A stretch of DNA of 64,000 nucleotides from Streptomyces sporangiiformans (GTDB lineage: Bacteria; Actinomycetota; Actinomycetes; Streptomycetales; Streptomycetaceae). Of this stretch, positions 1 through 8,110 are shown piece by piece. The stretch lies in contig NZ_VCHX02000035.1 in the NCBI RefSeq assembly GCF_005768555.2, positions 54,067 to 118,066 on the forward strand. Direction: 5' to 3'. How positions within the stretch are numbered: position 1 is the stretch's first letter; every line of letters begins with the position of its first letter. Under the pieces are notes generated by a model. That model was not told the DNA's origin. It worked only from the letters and a program-made list of their open reading frames with translations, and did not search any database. A program made the translations under genes and the position numbers.

Positions 1-610
1 CGGTGTTGTTGTCCATTCCGGGCTCGTGCTGGGCCCAGGCGAGATAGCGGGTGCCGCGGTGGGTGAAGGTGGTCGCGTCGAGGGAGAAGGTCTCCCAGGC
101 CGTCTTCAGCTGGCCCTTCTCCGTCCAGGTCCCTTCGAAGGGATTGCGGCTCGCGTTCTCCAGGACCCAGATGCGGATGGCCCATATGTCGTTCGCGGGC
201 GCGGCGGCGAAGTAGATGTACCACTTGCCGTCGATGTGGTGGATCTCCGGCGCCCAGATGTGTGCGCCCATGTCACCGCTCGTGTGCTTCTTCCAGATGA
301 CGGACTCGTCGGCCGTCGTGAGTCCGCGCAGGGTGCGCGAGCGGCGCAGGATGATCCGGTCGTACTCGGGGGCCGTGGCCGTGAAGTAGTAGTAGCCGTC
401 GGTATGGCGGTGGATGTGCGGGTCGGCACGGTTGCGGACGAGTGGATTGACGTACGAGGCGGTCGGGCCGGCGGCGTCCGCGCCGTCCGCGGCGTCTTCA
501 GTGGCGGCCTGCGCGACTGACGGTACGGCGGTGAGGGCGCCCGCGGCCAGGGCTCCCTTCAGGACGAGTCTGCGGCTCGGGACCTCGGGACTGTTGTCGT
601 CGCGGCTCAT
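1..610 (-). CDS. Secreted GH43 family glycoside hydrolase (arabinanase/arabinofuranosidase type), partial
   Basis: The N-terminal 203 residues are present; the rest lies beyond the left edge. Residues 12-18 (SRRLVLK) form a twin-arginine motif followed by a hydrophobic stretch and a VAQA-like cleavage site, so Tat export is likely. The mature part opens with NPLVRNRADPHIH, where the Asp is the usual GH43 catalytic base, followed by the blade motif WAPEIHHIDGKWYIYFAA typical of exo-acting arabinan-degrading GH43 enzymes. The ATG at 610 is preceded by a GAGGAG ribosome-binding site. The gene points away from a divergent wall or membrane protein across a gap containing TTTCGA repeats. It probably removes arabinose from plant arabinan or pectin side chains; the exact subfamily cannot be fixed from a fragment. 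Confidence 0.85.
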   Translation of the reverse strand, partial: MSRDDNSPEVPSRRLVLKGALAAGALTAVPSVAQAATEDAADGADAAGPTASYVNPLVRNRADPHIHRHTDGYYYFTATAPEYDRIILRRSRTLRGLTTADESVIWKKHTSGDMGAHIWAPEIHHIDGKWYIYFAAAPANDIWAIRIWVLENASRNPFEGTWTEKGQLKTAWETFSLDATTFTHRGTRYLAWAQHEPGMDNNT

Positions 611-682
611 GTCGTCGGCTCCTCATCTCGAAGCGCAGCACCTGGTGGCCCATGCGTGCGTCCCCACCCGCTGGTGATCCGA

Positions 683-706
683 TATTTCGACCGGTATTTC
701 GAACGG
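683..706. promoter_or_regulatory. Tandem TATTTCGA repeat, candidate operator
   Basis: Two adjacent 12-bp units, TATTTCGACCGG and TATTTCGAACGG, differ at one base. They lie about 70 bp upstream of the GH43 start. The TTTCG pentamer recurs at 789-793, with its complement CGAAA at 773-777. The same pentamers form the CGAAA-N-TTTCG palindromes near the LacI gene at 18-21 kb, so a LacI-type site is possible. The direct-repeat arrangement differs from those palindromes. Confidence 0.35.
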
Positions 707-840
707 CATCTGTCATTCCGAACGCGGAAACGGTAAGGGGGTGTTACAGGGAGGTCAACGGTTCGGGAGTGTCGAAAACGACGAACACTTTCGGAGCAAG
801 TTTTTGTTATCGGCTCCCCGGTGCGCCCGTCTCCACGGAC

Positions 841-2991
841 GTGAACGACAACATTCGCGTACGGGCGGCAGGGGCAGGCGCGGCACTGGCCGTGATGGCA
901 ACCGTGGTCGTCGCACCGGGGGCGGCAGCGGCGCCCGCCGGGGCCGACGACGTCACCGCCGCGGTCCTCGACGGCAGCGATGTGACACTCGACGGCGACA
1001 CGGTGGTGACCGTGCCGGCCGGGACGACGACGTACAACGGAGTGTTCCGGGGCGAGGGCACCCTCACCGTGCGCGGCTCCGGCACCCTGATCCTGACCAA
1101 GGACAGCGACTTCACGCTGCCCAGAGCACAGCAGCGGCAGAAGGTCAGCACGCCGGGCGGCAACCACCCGTACACGGTGGTCAACAACCCGGACCCGCCC
1201 GCGATCACGGTCGAGCGCGGTGCCACCCTTCAGTACGGGAACGGCGGCACCACCGGTCTGCTCGGTCACTTCCCGTACAACACACCCGGTTTCAGGCTCA
1301 ACCAGAACAACATCCGCGTCGACGGCACCCTGCGCCTGTCCCTGAAGAGCGCCTACAACCTCGGCACGATCAGCGGCTCGGGGCTCATCACGCAGCCGCG
1401 GTTCCTGTGGGGCATGTGGGACCTGTCGGGCACCCACTCGTTCTCGGGAGTGATCGACAACGGGACACAGCTGCACGCGGGGAAGTCCGAGTACCCGGTC
1501 GCTCTGCCGAACGTCCGCAAGGTCCTCAACCAGGGCACCTGGACCGTCGACACCCCGCTGGGCCAGACGACCACCATGCCGATGGACTTCTACCAGCGGG
1601 AGTACGGCAGCGACATCAACGTGCAGTCGCGGCCCGGCAGCAAGGTGGTGCTGACCGGCCAGTACAGCTGGTCGAACCAGGGCGGGGACACCAACCCCTC
1701 ACTCAGTGACCCGGCGCTGAACTGGCGGCCCGCGACGAAGAACGTCAACAAGCGCGGCACCAACATCAAGGGCGCCAACGTCGAGTGGGGCAACGGCACC
1801 ACGAGCAAGATCTTCATGCCGGGCACCGCCGAGACCGTCTACATCAACCTGCTGGCGGCCAGGTTCCGTTCGCTGCTCACCTTCAACTACAACGGGCCGG
1901 TGACGCTGGGCGCACCCATCGGCGGCGGCGTGTTCCACGACACGCTGTCCGCGCCCGGCGCCGGGGACATCGTCATCAAGGGCACGAAGGGCAATGACGT
2001 CACCTTCGCCGCCGTCCAGTACTACAACGGCTCGACGACCGTCCAGAAGGGCGCCGTGCTGCGGCTGGGCAGCGGAAAGCGGGGCGGCGACGGCGGGCTG
2101 TACACCAAGGGCGACCTCTACAAGGTGGTCAACGACGGCTCGCTGGTGCTCCGCAACACGGCCAAGCCGATCTCCCTGTCCAAGATCAGCGGCAGCGGGT
2201 CCCTCACACAGTCGGGTGCCGCCACAGCGACGCTGACGGGCGGCGCGGTGACGTACACCGGCACGACGACCGTCACCAAGGGCACGCTCCGGCTCGACGG
2301 GACGACTCTGGCGCGCAGCAGGGCGATCCGGCTCACGACGGCGGGCGCGCGGCTGGACGTGCGCGGGGCGAGCGGGCGGGCGCTGAACCTGACCACGTCG
2401 CTGTCCGGCAAGGGCAAGGTCGTCGGATCCGTGACCAGCACGGGGAAGGTCACCGGCGGCGTGACCGTGACCGGGGACTACACACAGCGCGCCGACGGTG
2501 AACTGACCGTACGGGACGGGGCGTTGAAGGTCGGTGGCAAGGTCCGGCTGGGCGGAGAGCTCGAAGTCGACCCGAAGGCCTCGGGGTCCTCCAAGTCCTC
2601 CAAGCCTTCGGAATCCTCGAAGTCCTCGGAAGAGATCACGCTTGTCAACCACACCGGCAAGACGAAGACGACCGGCACCTTCAAGGGCCTGAAGGAAGGC
2701 GCGAAGGTCAAGGTGGGCAAGACCAAGTACCGGATCAGCTACCGCGGCGGCGACGGCAACGACGTGGTCCTGACCGCCTCCGACGCGAGCTCTTCCGCGG
2801 CCGTCCGCGCCGCCGCGCAGCCCTCCGGCGACGCCCCGAAGTCCGCCGCCACCGAGAACGCGAGCAGCGAGAGTTCCTTCCCCCTCGCCTGGTGGGCGGC
2901 CGCGGCGGCACTGGGCTGCCTGACCGCGCTGGCGATCCCGATGACCCGGCGCCGGCGTGCGCGACGCCGTGGCGGCAGGCACGCGGCATGA
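841..2991 (+). CDS. Secreted, membrane-anchored protein with autotransporter-type beta-strand repeats
   Basis: From the GTG at 841 the protein has 716 residues. An N-terminal signal peptide (basic residues, then an Ala/Val-rich core ending in APGAAAAPA) is followed by a long Gly/Thr/Asn-rich beta-helix-like region. At least two copies of the autotransporter-associated repeat pattern are visible (YNGSTTVQKGAVLRLG and YTGTTTVTKGTLRLDG). A Ser/Lys-rich linker (SKSSKPSESSKSSE) comes next. The C-terminus has a single hydrophobic helix followed by RRRRARRR, so it probably anchors in the membrane; there is no LPXTG motif or outer-membrane barrel. The start is uncertain: GTG at 769 and an in-frame codon at 652 would also work, but 841 puts the signal peptide at the N-terminus. 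Its role is unknown; a surface or extracellular-matrix function is a guess. Confidence 0.7.
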   Translation: MNDNIRVRAAGAGAALAVMATVVVAPGAAAAPAGADDVTAAVLDGSDVTLDGDTVVTVPAGTTTYNGVFRGEGTLTVRGSGTLILTKDSDFTLPRAQQRQKVSTPGGNHPYTVVNNPDPPAITVERGATLQYGNGGTTGLLGHFPYNTPGFRLNQNNIRVDGTLRLSLKSAYNLGTISGSGLITQPRFLWGMWDLSGTHSFSGVIDNGTQLHAGKSEYPVALPNVRKVLNQGTWTVDTPLGQTTTMPMDFYQREYGSDINVQSRPGSKVVLTGQYSWSNQGGDTNPSLSDPALNWRPATKNVNKRGTNIKGANVEWGNGTTSKIFMPGTAETVYINLLAARFRSLLTFNYNGPVTLGAPIGGGVFHDTLSAPGAGDIVIKGTKGNDVTFAAVQYYNGSTTVQKGAVLRLGSGKRGGDGGLYTKGDLYKVVNDGSLVLRNTAKPISLSKISGSGSLTQSGAATATLTGGAVTYTGTTTVTKGTLRLDGTTLARSRAIRLTTAGARLDVRGASGRALNLTTSLSGKGKVVGSVTSTGKVTGGVTVTGDYTQRADGELTVRDGALKVGGKVRLGGELEVDPKASGSSKSSKPSESSKSSEEITLVNHTGKTKTTGTFKGLKEGAKVKVGKTKYRISYRGGDGNDVVLTASDASSSAAVRAAAQPSGDAPKSAATENASSESSFPLAWWAAAAALGCLTALAIPMTRRRRARRRGGRHAA

Positions 2992-3024
2992 ACCTACCTG
3001 GATTCGTGGACGGCCCGGTGACGT

Positions 3025-3924
3025 TCAGCGGGCGACGCTCGACACCTTCCGGGCCGCGCGCAGACAGGCGAGCACCAGCGGGCGATGGTCGTCGACGCGG
3101 GCGGCGAGCGCCAGCCTGCTGGGCGACAGACCGTGGACGGGGCGGGTGATGACACCGCCCAGGCTGATCAGGGGCGCGTTCCCGACCGCGACAAGGCAGA
3201 CGCCACGGCCGTCCACCAGCGCTTCGTACGTCTCGTCCGTGCCGGCGATCTCCGCGCCGATACGAGGCGGACGGCCGGCTCGTTCGTCGAGGGCGAGCCA
3301 GTAGTCGCGCAGGACGCCCGCGCTCTTCGGCAGGGCGAGGAACGGTTCGTCCAGCAGTTCGGCGAAATCGAAGGACTCGCGGGCCGCCAGGGGATGCGTC
3401 TCCGCGAGGGCGACCACGCGCGGTTCCTCGGCGACCACGACCGTGGTGTAGCGATCGAGGTCCGGGACCGGCAGCCAGATGAAGGCCACGTCGACGGTGC
3501 CGTCCGCGAGTCCGGCGGTCGGGTCCTCCCAGCCGATCTGCCGCAGCCGCAGGGTGGCTTCGGGGTGGGTCTCCGTGAACCTGGAGCGGATGGCGGGGAG
3601 CAGGCCGCCGCGCGCGGGGCTGGTGCTCATACCGACGAGGAGCACGGCGGCCTGCTCCGTCTTCGCACGCTCGGCCGCGTTCAGGGCCGCCTTCCAGGCG
3701 GCGATGACCTGCCGGGCGTGCGGCAGCAGAGCGGTGCCCACCGGCGTGAGCCGCACGCCCTGCCGGTCACGCTCGAACAGCGGCGCGCCCAACTGCCGCT
3801 CCAGCGCCCTGACCTGCTTGCTCAGGGCCGGCTGCGACACATATAACCGCTCGGCGGCCCGCGTGAAGTGCAGTTCCTCGGCGACCGCGACGAAGTACCT
3901 CAGATCTCTGCCATGCACATCCAT
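3025..3924 (-). CDS. LysR family transcriptional regulator
   Basis: A 299-residue LysR protein of typical length. The N-terminal winged helix-turn-helix is clear (MDVHGRDLRYFVAVAEEL, then FTRAAERLYVSQPALSKQVR around residues 22-41). It is followed by the two-lobed effector domain, with VLLVGMS opening the first lobe. The ATG at 3924 is preferred over a TTG two codons upstream because it gives the standard LysR N-terminus. The gene is divergent from a short-chain dehydrogenase, the usual LysR-target layout, and a T-N11-A palindrome overlaps its start codon, which suggests autoregulation. The effector is unknown. Confidence 0.9.
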   Translation of the reverse strand: MDVHGRDLRYFVAVAEELHFTRAAERLYVSQPALSKQVRALERQLGAPLFERDRQGVRLTPVGTALLPHARQVIAAWKAALNAAERAKTEQAAVLLVGMSTSPARGGLLPAIRSRFTETHPEATLRLRQIGWEDPTAGLADGTVDVAFIWLPVPDLDRYTTVVVAEEPRVVALAETHPLAARESFDFAELLDEPFLALPKSAGVLRDYWLALDERAGRPPRIGAEIAGTDETYEALVDGRGVCLVAVGNAPLISLGGVITRPVHGLSPSRLALAARVDDHRPLVLACLRAARKVSSVAR

Positions 3925-3937
3925 AGCCAACGGCTAT
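3923..3937. promoter_or_regulatory. LysR-type T-N11-A palindrome (ATAGCCAACGGCTAT)
   Basis: This is a perfect 6-bp inverted repeat around three bases, containing the T-N11-A core typical of LysR sites. It overlaps the LysR start codon at 3922-3924 and lies about 80 bp upstream of the divergent SDR gene. The position suits binding by the adjacent LysR protein to repress itself and control the SDR gene. Confidence 0.6.
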
Positions 3938-4015
3938 CACGACAGATCTTGGACGGGCGACTGGATTCGCGGCCAGGCTTGACGACATCGGGAGTCGACG
4001 AGCGAGGAGCTTGAG

Positions 4016-4843
4016 ATGAGCAAGGTGTGGCTGGTGACCGGGGCGAACAGCGGCTTCGGACGGTCGATCACCGAGGCGGCCGTCGCGGCGGGGGACGTCG
4101 TGGTGGCCACGGCGCGCCGTCCGGACACACTGGGCGATCTGGTCGCTGCGCATCCCGACCAGATCGAGGCGCTGGCCCTGGACGTCACCGACGCGGCGGG
4201 GATCGAGGCGACCGTGCGGGACGTGGTGGAGCGCCACGGGCGGATCGACGTGCTGGTCAACAACGCGGGGCGCAGTCATGTCGGGGCCTTCGAGGAGACC
4301 ACGGACACCGAGCTGCGCGACCTCTTCGACGTGCACGTGTTCGGGCCCGCCACGCTGGTCCGCGCCGTGCTGCCGCACATGCGCGAGCGCCGTTCCGGCG
4401 CGATCGTGCAGCTCAGCAGCATGGGCGGGCAGTTGTCGTTCGCCGGGTTCGCGGCATACAGCGGTACGAAGTTCGCCCTTGAGGGTATGTCGGAGGCGCT
4501 GGCGGACGAGGTCCGGCCGTACGGCATCAAGGTACTGATCGTCGAGCCGGGCTCCTTCCGCACCGGCCTGTTCGGCAATGTCAGCGCCAGCGCGGAACTC
4601 GACGCGTACGCGGAGACGGTCGGCGCGACCCGCCGCATGGTCGCCTCCGGCGACGGTACCCAGCCGGGCGACCCGGCGAAGGCCGCCGCCGCGATCCTCA
4701 CGGCCCTGGATGCCGAGCAGACGCCGCTGCGCCTGCCGCTCGGCGACGACGCCGTCGACGCCGTGGTGAGCCACCTGGACGGGGTCCGCGCGGAGATCGC
4801 CGCGTGGGAGAAGGTCACCCGGGCGACGACGTTCGACGCCTGA
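4016..4843 (+). CDS. Short-chain dehydrogenase/reductase
   Basis: A 275-residue classical SDR with a Rossmann fold. The cofactor motif is TGANSGFG (residues 8-15). The ARR after the second strand favours NADP(H), and NNAG lies at about 82-85. The catalytic tetrad is represented by the Ser-Ser near 139 and YSGTK (Y about 152, K about 156). A GAGGAG ribosome-binding site lies 6 bp before the ATG. The proteins closest in style are ketoacyl-reductase-like SDRs annotated only as oxidoreductases, so the substrate is unknown. It is divergent from, and probably regulated by, the LysR gene. Confidence 0.9.
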   Translation: MSKVWLVTGANSGFGRSITEAAVAAGDVVVATARRPDTLGDLVAAHPDQIEALALDVTDAAGIEATVRDVVERHGRIDVLVNNAGRSHVGAFEETTDTELRDLFDVHVFGPATLVRAVLPHMRERRSGAIVQLSSMGGQLSFAGFAAYSGTKFALEGMSEALADEVRPYGIKVLIVEPGSFRTGLFGNVSASAELDAYAETVGATRRMVASGDGTQPGDPAKAAAAILTALDAEQTPLRLPLGDDAVDAVVSHLDGVRAEIAAWEKVTRATTFDA

Positions 4844-5566
4844 ATCCGGCCGACTTGGGCGGTTGGTTGGTGGGTGGGTCGGGGTCGTGTGCCGGTGCGT
4901 CCGCGGGGTGCCTCCGGCGGTTGGGCGGGGGCGCCTGCGGTGGGTGGTCGGGTCGGGGCCGTGTGCCGGTGCGTCCGCCCGTCGCCGCGGGGGCGTACGG
5001 CCCGGTGTTGGTACAGCGTGCGGGTTTCCTGAGACAAGCCCTACGCGACGGGCGTTGACGCACCGGCACACGACCCCTCCCGCGCGTAGGCAACCGCGGC
5101 TGGGTGCCCCGATCCCGCCCCTCCCGCCGGTGGCCCACTGCGGCTGGGTGCCCCGATCCCGCCCCTCCCGCCGGTGGCCCACTGCGGCTGGGTGCGCCGA
5201 TCCCGCTCCTCCCGCGCGTGGGCGACTGCGTGCGCGCTCCTTCCCACCCACCCTCCGGGAGCGCCCCTTCAGGGGCGCGGGGAACTGCGCGACCAGCCAC
5301 AGCCGCCCCGCAGCCAAAGTACGAGCCGAACCGGAGGGCCTGGGGGCGCAGCCCCCAGCCAGGGGCGCGAGGAACTGCGCGACCAGCCACAACCGACCCG
5401 CAGCCGAAGTACGAAGCCCACCCACCCCACCCGACTGAGTGCAACCGCAGGTATGGGGGGCCTGGGGGCGCAGCCCCCTGTTTCGGGAAGGGGTGGGGTT
5501 GGGGAAGGGAACCCACCCCAGAAAAACCCGAGCGGAGCGCGCCGTTGCGCTGCTACCGTCTGCGAC
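4844..5566. repeat. Repeat-rich non-coding gap
   Basis: About 720 bp without a convincing gene. It contains a 21-bp perfect inverted repeat (4881-4901 with 5057-5077), a related direct copy near 4960-4977, and nearly three copies of a 44-bp tandem unit (about 5086-5218). It also holds two copies of a dispersed element (5271-5327 and 5361-5417), and the palindrome GGGGGCGCAGCCCCC at 5342-5356 and 5464-5478. Long open frames here are repeat-driven and low complexity. The dispersed element, with its GCGCCCCT-TC-AGGGGCGC hairpin (5261-5278), matches a family I know to be common between Streptomyces genes. Confidence 0.75.
5086..5218. repeat. 44-bp tandem repeat, about 2.8 copies
   Basis: The unit runs from GGTGGCCCACTGCGG through CCCGATCCCGCCCCTCCCGCC. 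The second and third copies differ at a few bases and the first is partial. It lies in the gap upstream of the threonyl-tRNA synthetase leader. Confidence 0.8.
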
Positions 5567-5617
5567 ATGAAGCGCGCCCATATGACGACGACGCCGGAGA
5601 GTGTCCCGGCGCGCTGA
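5567..5617 (+). CDS. Threonine leader peptide (16 residues) upstream of a threonyl-tRNA synthetase
   Basis: The frame encodes MKRAHMTTTPESVPAR, with three consecutive ACG Thr codons at 5585-5593. A Streptomyces-like -10 (TACCGT, 5554-5559) places transcription start at or next to the ATG, so the mRNA would be leaderless, as is common for such leaders; no ribosome-binding site is seen. A perfect 15-bp hairpin begins 14 bp after the stop, and the synthetase gene follows. The arrangement fits ribosome-mediated attenuation, in which low Thr-tRNA stalls translation at the Thr run. I did not resolve the alternative antiterminator pairing. Confidence 0.65.
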   Translation: MKRAHMTTTPESVPAR

Positions 5618-5630
5618 CCGATGAGCCAGT

Positions 5631-5664
5631 CCGAAGCCCCGGGGCGAGTGCCCCGGGGCTTCGG
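5631..5664 (+). terminator. Attenuator hairpin before the threonyl-tRNA synthetase
   Basis: The arms CCGAAGCCCCGGGGC and GCCCCGGGGCTTCGG pair perfectly over 15 bp around a GAGT loop. There is no U-run after it, which is usual in GC-rich actinobacteria. It lies between the Thr-rich leader peptide (stop at 5617) and the synthetase ribosome-binding site (about 5700), where an attenuator is expected. Confidence 0.65.
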
Positions 5665-5713
5665 CTTGTGCGGTGGTCACTCGGCCGGAGCCCTCACCGA
5701 GGAGACCACCACC

Positions 5714-6955
5714 ATGCACGACCACCGCAAACTCGGCCGTGAACTCGCCCTGTTCGACACCGACCCGCTGATCGGCGCGGGGCTGCCGTACTGGCTGCCC
5801 GACGGCGCGGTCGTACGGCACGCCCTGGAGGAGTACATCCGCACCGCGGAGCGGAAGGCGGGCTACCGGCATGTGTACTCACCGGTGCTCGGCAAGCGCG
5901 AGCTGTACGAGATCTCGGGTCACTGGTCGCACTACAGCGACGACATGTTCCCGCCGATGGACCTGGGCGCGGAGCAGGTCGTCCTGCGACCGAGCCTGTG
6001 CCCCCACCACGCGCTCATCTACCGCTCCCGATCCCACAGCTACCGCGAACTACCCCTGCGCATGGCCGAGTTGGGCGGCATGTACCGCTCGGAGCTGTCC
6101 GGCGTGCTGGGCGGGCTGACCCGCGTACGGGCCATCCAGCTCAACGACGCGCACATCTTCTGCACCCTCGACCAGGTCGCCGACGAGGCAGGCGCGGCGC
6201 TGGAGATGATCCGGCGGGCGTACGAGGCGCTCGGCATCGGCGCGGCCCGCTACCGGCTGTCGCTGCCGGGCCCGGGCGGCAAGTACGTCGCCGCCCCGGA
6301 GAAGTGGGAGCGGTCCGTCGCGCTGCTGACCGAGGTCCTGGACCGCTCGGGTCTGCCGTACGAGGCAGCCGAGGGCGAGGCCGCGTTCTACGGTCCGAAG
6401 ATCGACGTTCAGGTCGTCGACGGCCTGGGCCGGGAGTCCACCCTGTCCACCGTGCAGGTCGACTTCCACCAGCCGGAGCGGTTCGACCTGCGTTACATCG
6501 GCGCGGACGGCGCCAAGCACCGGCCGGTCATGGTCCACCGCAGCATCATCGGCAGTGTGGAACGCGCCGTCGCCCACCTCATCGAGGAGCACGGCGGCGC
6601 CTTCCCGGCCTGGCTGTCCCCCACCCAGGTGGTCGTCCTGCCGATCTCCGAGGCCGAGCTGCGACACGCCGAGGCGCTCGCCCGGCGGTGCGCCGACCTC
6701 GGACTGCGGGCCGAGCTGGCCGGTCCGGAGCGCGGCAGCCTGGGCGCCCGTATCCGGGAGGCCCGACTCGTGCCGTACCAGGCGGTGATCGGTGCCAGGG
6801 AGGCCGCCGACGACCGGGTGGCCCTGCGCCTGCGGGACGGCCGGCGTCTGGATCCGCTGCCCGCCGAGGACGTCCTGGACCGGATCGGCGCCCTGGTCGG
6901 CGCTCACCGCACCGACTTGTGGGACCCCGCCTCACCGACCTCTGGGAGGGCGTGA
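5714..6955 (+). CDS. thrS: Short-form threonyl-tRNA synthetase lacking TGS and editing domains
   Basis: A 413-residue class II synthetase of the ThrRS type; normal bacterial ThrRS has about 650 residues. It starts directly with the catalytic core. The three zinc ligands that select threonine are in place: C96 (in LCPHH, against the usual CPGH), H147 (in DAHIFC) and H275 (in MVHRSIIGS). AAFYGPKID at 223-231 is a ThrRS hallmark, motif 2 is RVRAIQLNDAHIFC, and an anticodon-binding domain follows from about 305. GAGGAG lies 8 bp before the ATG. Without the editing domain it cannot itself clear Ser-tRNA(Thr), so it is probably a second, conditionally used copy. Related short or variant ThrRS enzymes can serve as resistance to ThrRS-targeting antibiotics; that role here is a guess. 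Confidence 0.85.
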   Translation: MHDHRKLGRELALFDTDPLIGAGLPYWLPDGAVVRHALEEYIRTAERKAGYRHVYSPVLGKRELYEISGHWSHYSDDMFPPMDLGAEQVVLRPSLCPHHALIYRSRSHSYRELPLRMAELGGMYRSELSGVLGGLTRVRAIQLNDAHIFCTLDQVADEAGAALEMIRRAYEALGIGAARYRLSLPGPGGKYVAAPEKWERSVALLTEVLDRSGLPYEAAEGEAAFYGPKIDVQVVDGLGRESTLSTVQVDFHQPERFDLRYIGADGAKHRPVMVHRSIIGSVERAVAHLIEEHGGAFPAWLSPTQVVVLPISEAELRHAEALARRCADLGLRAELAGPERGSLGARIREARLVPYQAVIGAREAADDRVALRLRDGRRLDPLPAEDVLDRIGALVGAHRTDLWDPASPTSGRA

Positions 6956-7002
6956 CCGGCGAGCCGGCCGAGCGGTGGTTCTTTACCGCTTGGCCGCATG
7001 CC

Positions 7003-7024
7003 GTTTACACACAGTTCACATATG
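7003..7024 (+). promoter_or_regulatory. PHO box (PhoP direct repeats) upstream of pstS
   Basis: Two adjacent 11-bp units, GTTTACACACA and GTTCACATATG, match the GTTCACC-type direct repeats bound by PhoP in Streptomyces. They lie about 90 bp upstream of the pstS start, which predicts phosphate-starvation induction of the operon. Confidence 0.75.
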
Positions 7025-7114
7025 GGCGATTTGGTCGAATTGTTCGAGTAGTGCGGTTCGTCCGTCTCATGCATATTGACCGAAAGGGCGACCACGCGAG
7101 GATCGGGGAGTCAC

Positions 7115-8110
7115 GTGAAGAGTCACGCTTCGTTGCGCAGACCCGTGGCCCCTGTGGCCCCCGTGGCCCTGACGGCTGTCGTACTGCTGGCCGCGAGCGC
7201 GTGCGGTGGTTCCGCCAGCGGTTCCGCTTCCGGCGATGGTGGTGTCGAGGGCGACCTGTCCGGCACGATCCGGGTGGACGGTTCCAGCACGGTGGCTCCG
7301 CTTTCCACGGCGGCGGCCCAGCTCTTCCAGGGGGAGAACCCCGGTGTCAGGGTGACCGTGGGCACCTCCGGTACAGGTGGCGGGTTCGAGAAGTTCTGCG
7401 CGGGCGAGACCGATATCTCCGATGCCTCGCGCCCGATCGAGGCCGACGAGAAGGCGGCCTGCCAGCAGAACGACATCACCTACGAGGAGCTCCAGATCGC
7501 CAACGACGGGCTGTCGGTCGTGGTGAACAAGGACAACGACTTCGCCGAATGCCTGACGATCGAGCAGCTGAAGAAGATCTGGGAGCCCGGCTCCAAGGTC
7601 AACAACTGGAACCAGGTCGACCCCAAGTTCCCGGACGAGAAACTCGAGCTCTTCGGCCCGGGCACCGACTCGGGCACGTTCGACTACTTCACCGAGGCCG
7701 TCAACGGCGAGGAGGGCGCCTCCCGTACGGAGTACTCGCCGAGCGAGGACGACAACGTCACCGTGCAGGGCGTGGCCGGTTCCAAGGGCGGTATGGGCTA
7801 CTTCGGCCTGTCGTACTACGAGGAGAACAAGGACGAGCTGAAGGTCCTGAAGATCGACGGCGGTGACGGCTGCGTCGAGCCGACCTCCAAGACCGTGCAG
7901 GACGGCAGCTACAAGCCCCTGTCGCGGCCGCTGTTCATCTACCCGAAGGCGTCCTCGCTGGACAAGCCGGAGGTCGAGGCGTTCGTCGAGTACTACGTGG
8001 AGAACAGCGCCGAGATCGCCGAAAAGGCATTGTTCGTACCACTGAACCAGACGCAGCAGGCCGACCTGAACAAGGACCTGAAGAGACTGCAGGAGCAGCA
8101 CGGGTCATGA
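7115..8110 (+). CDS. pstS: Phosphate ABC transporter substrate-binding lipoprotein PstS
   Basis: The GTG at 7115 follows GGGGAG at 7105-7110, giving 331 residues. A lipoprotein signal ends in LLAASAC, with the Cys as anchor. The mature domain shows the PstS phosphate-binding signatures: [10 protein letters not shown] near the N-terminus, [22 protein letters not shown] and [12 protein letters not shown]. It captures inorganic phosphate outside the membrane and delivers it to PstCA. It is first in a four-gene operon and overlaps pstC by 4 bp. The upstream PHO box implies PhoP control. Confidence 0.95.
   Translation: MKSHASLRRPVAPVAPVALTAVVLLAASACGGSASGSASGDGGVEGDLSGTIRVDGSSTVAPLSTAAAQLFQGENPGVRVTVGTSGTGGGFEKFCAGETDISDASRPIEADEKAACQQNDITYEELQIANDGLSVVVNKDNDFAECLTIEQLKKIWEPGSKVNNWNQVDPKFPDEKLELFGPGTDSGTFDYFTEAVNGEEGASRTEYSPSEDDNVTVQGVAGSKGGMGYFGLSYYEENKDELKVLKIDGGDGCVEPTSKTVQDGSYKPLSRPLFIYPKASSLDKPEVEAFVEYYVENSAEIAEKALFVPLNQTQQADLNKDLKRLQEQHGS

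Noticed and set aside
4863..5438. A 191-codon plus-strand frame in the repeat-rich gap
   Set aside because: The translation is repeat-derived (repeated PPVAHCGWVPRSR-like units) and lacks a ribosome-binding site and family similarity.
3767..5872. A 701-codon minus-strand open frame spanning the SDR gene and the repeat gap
   Set aside because: It is antisense to the well-supported SDR gene, crosses tandem repeats and has a low-complexity Arg/Pro/Gly composition. It is a GC-bias artefact.
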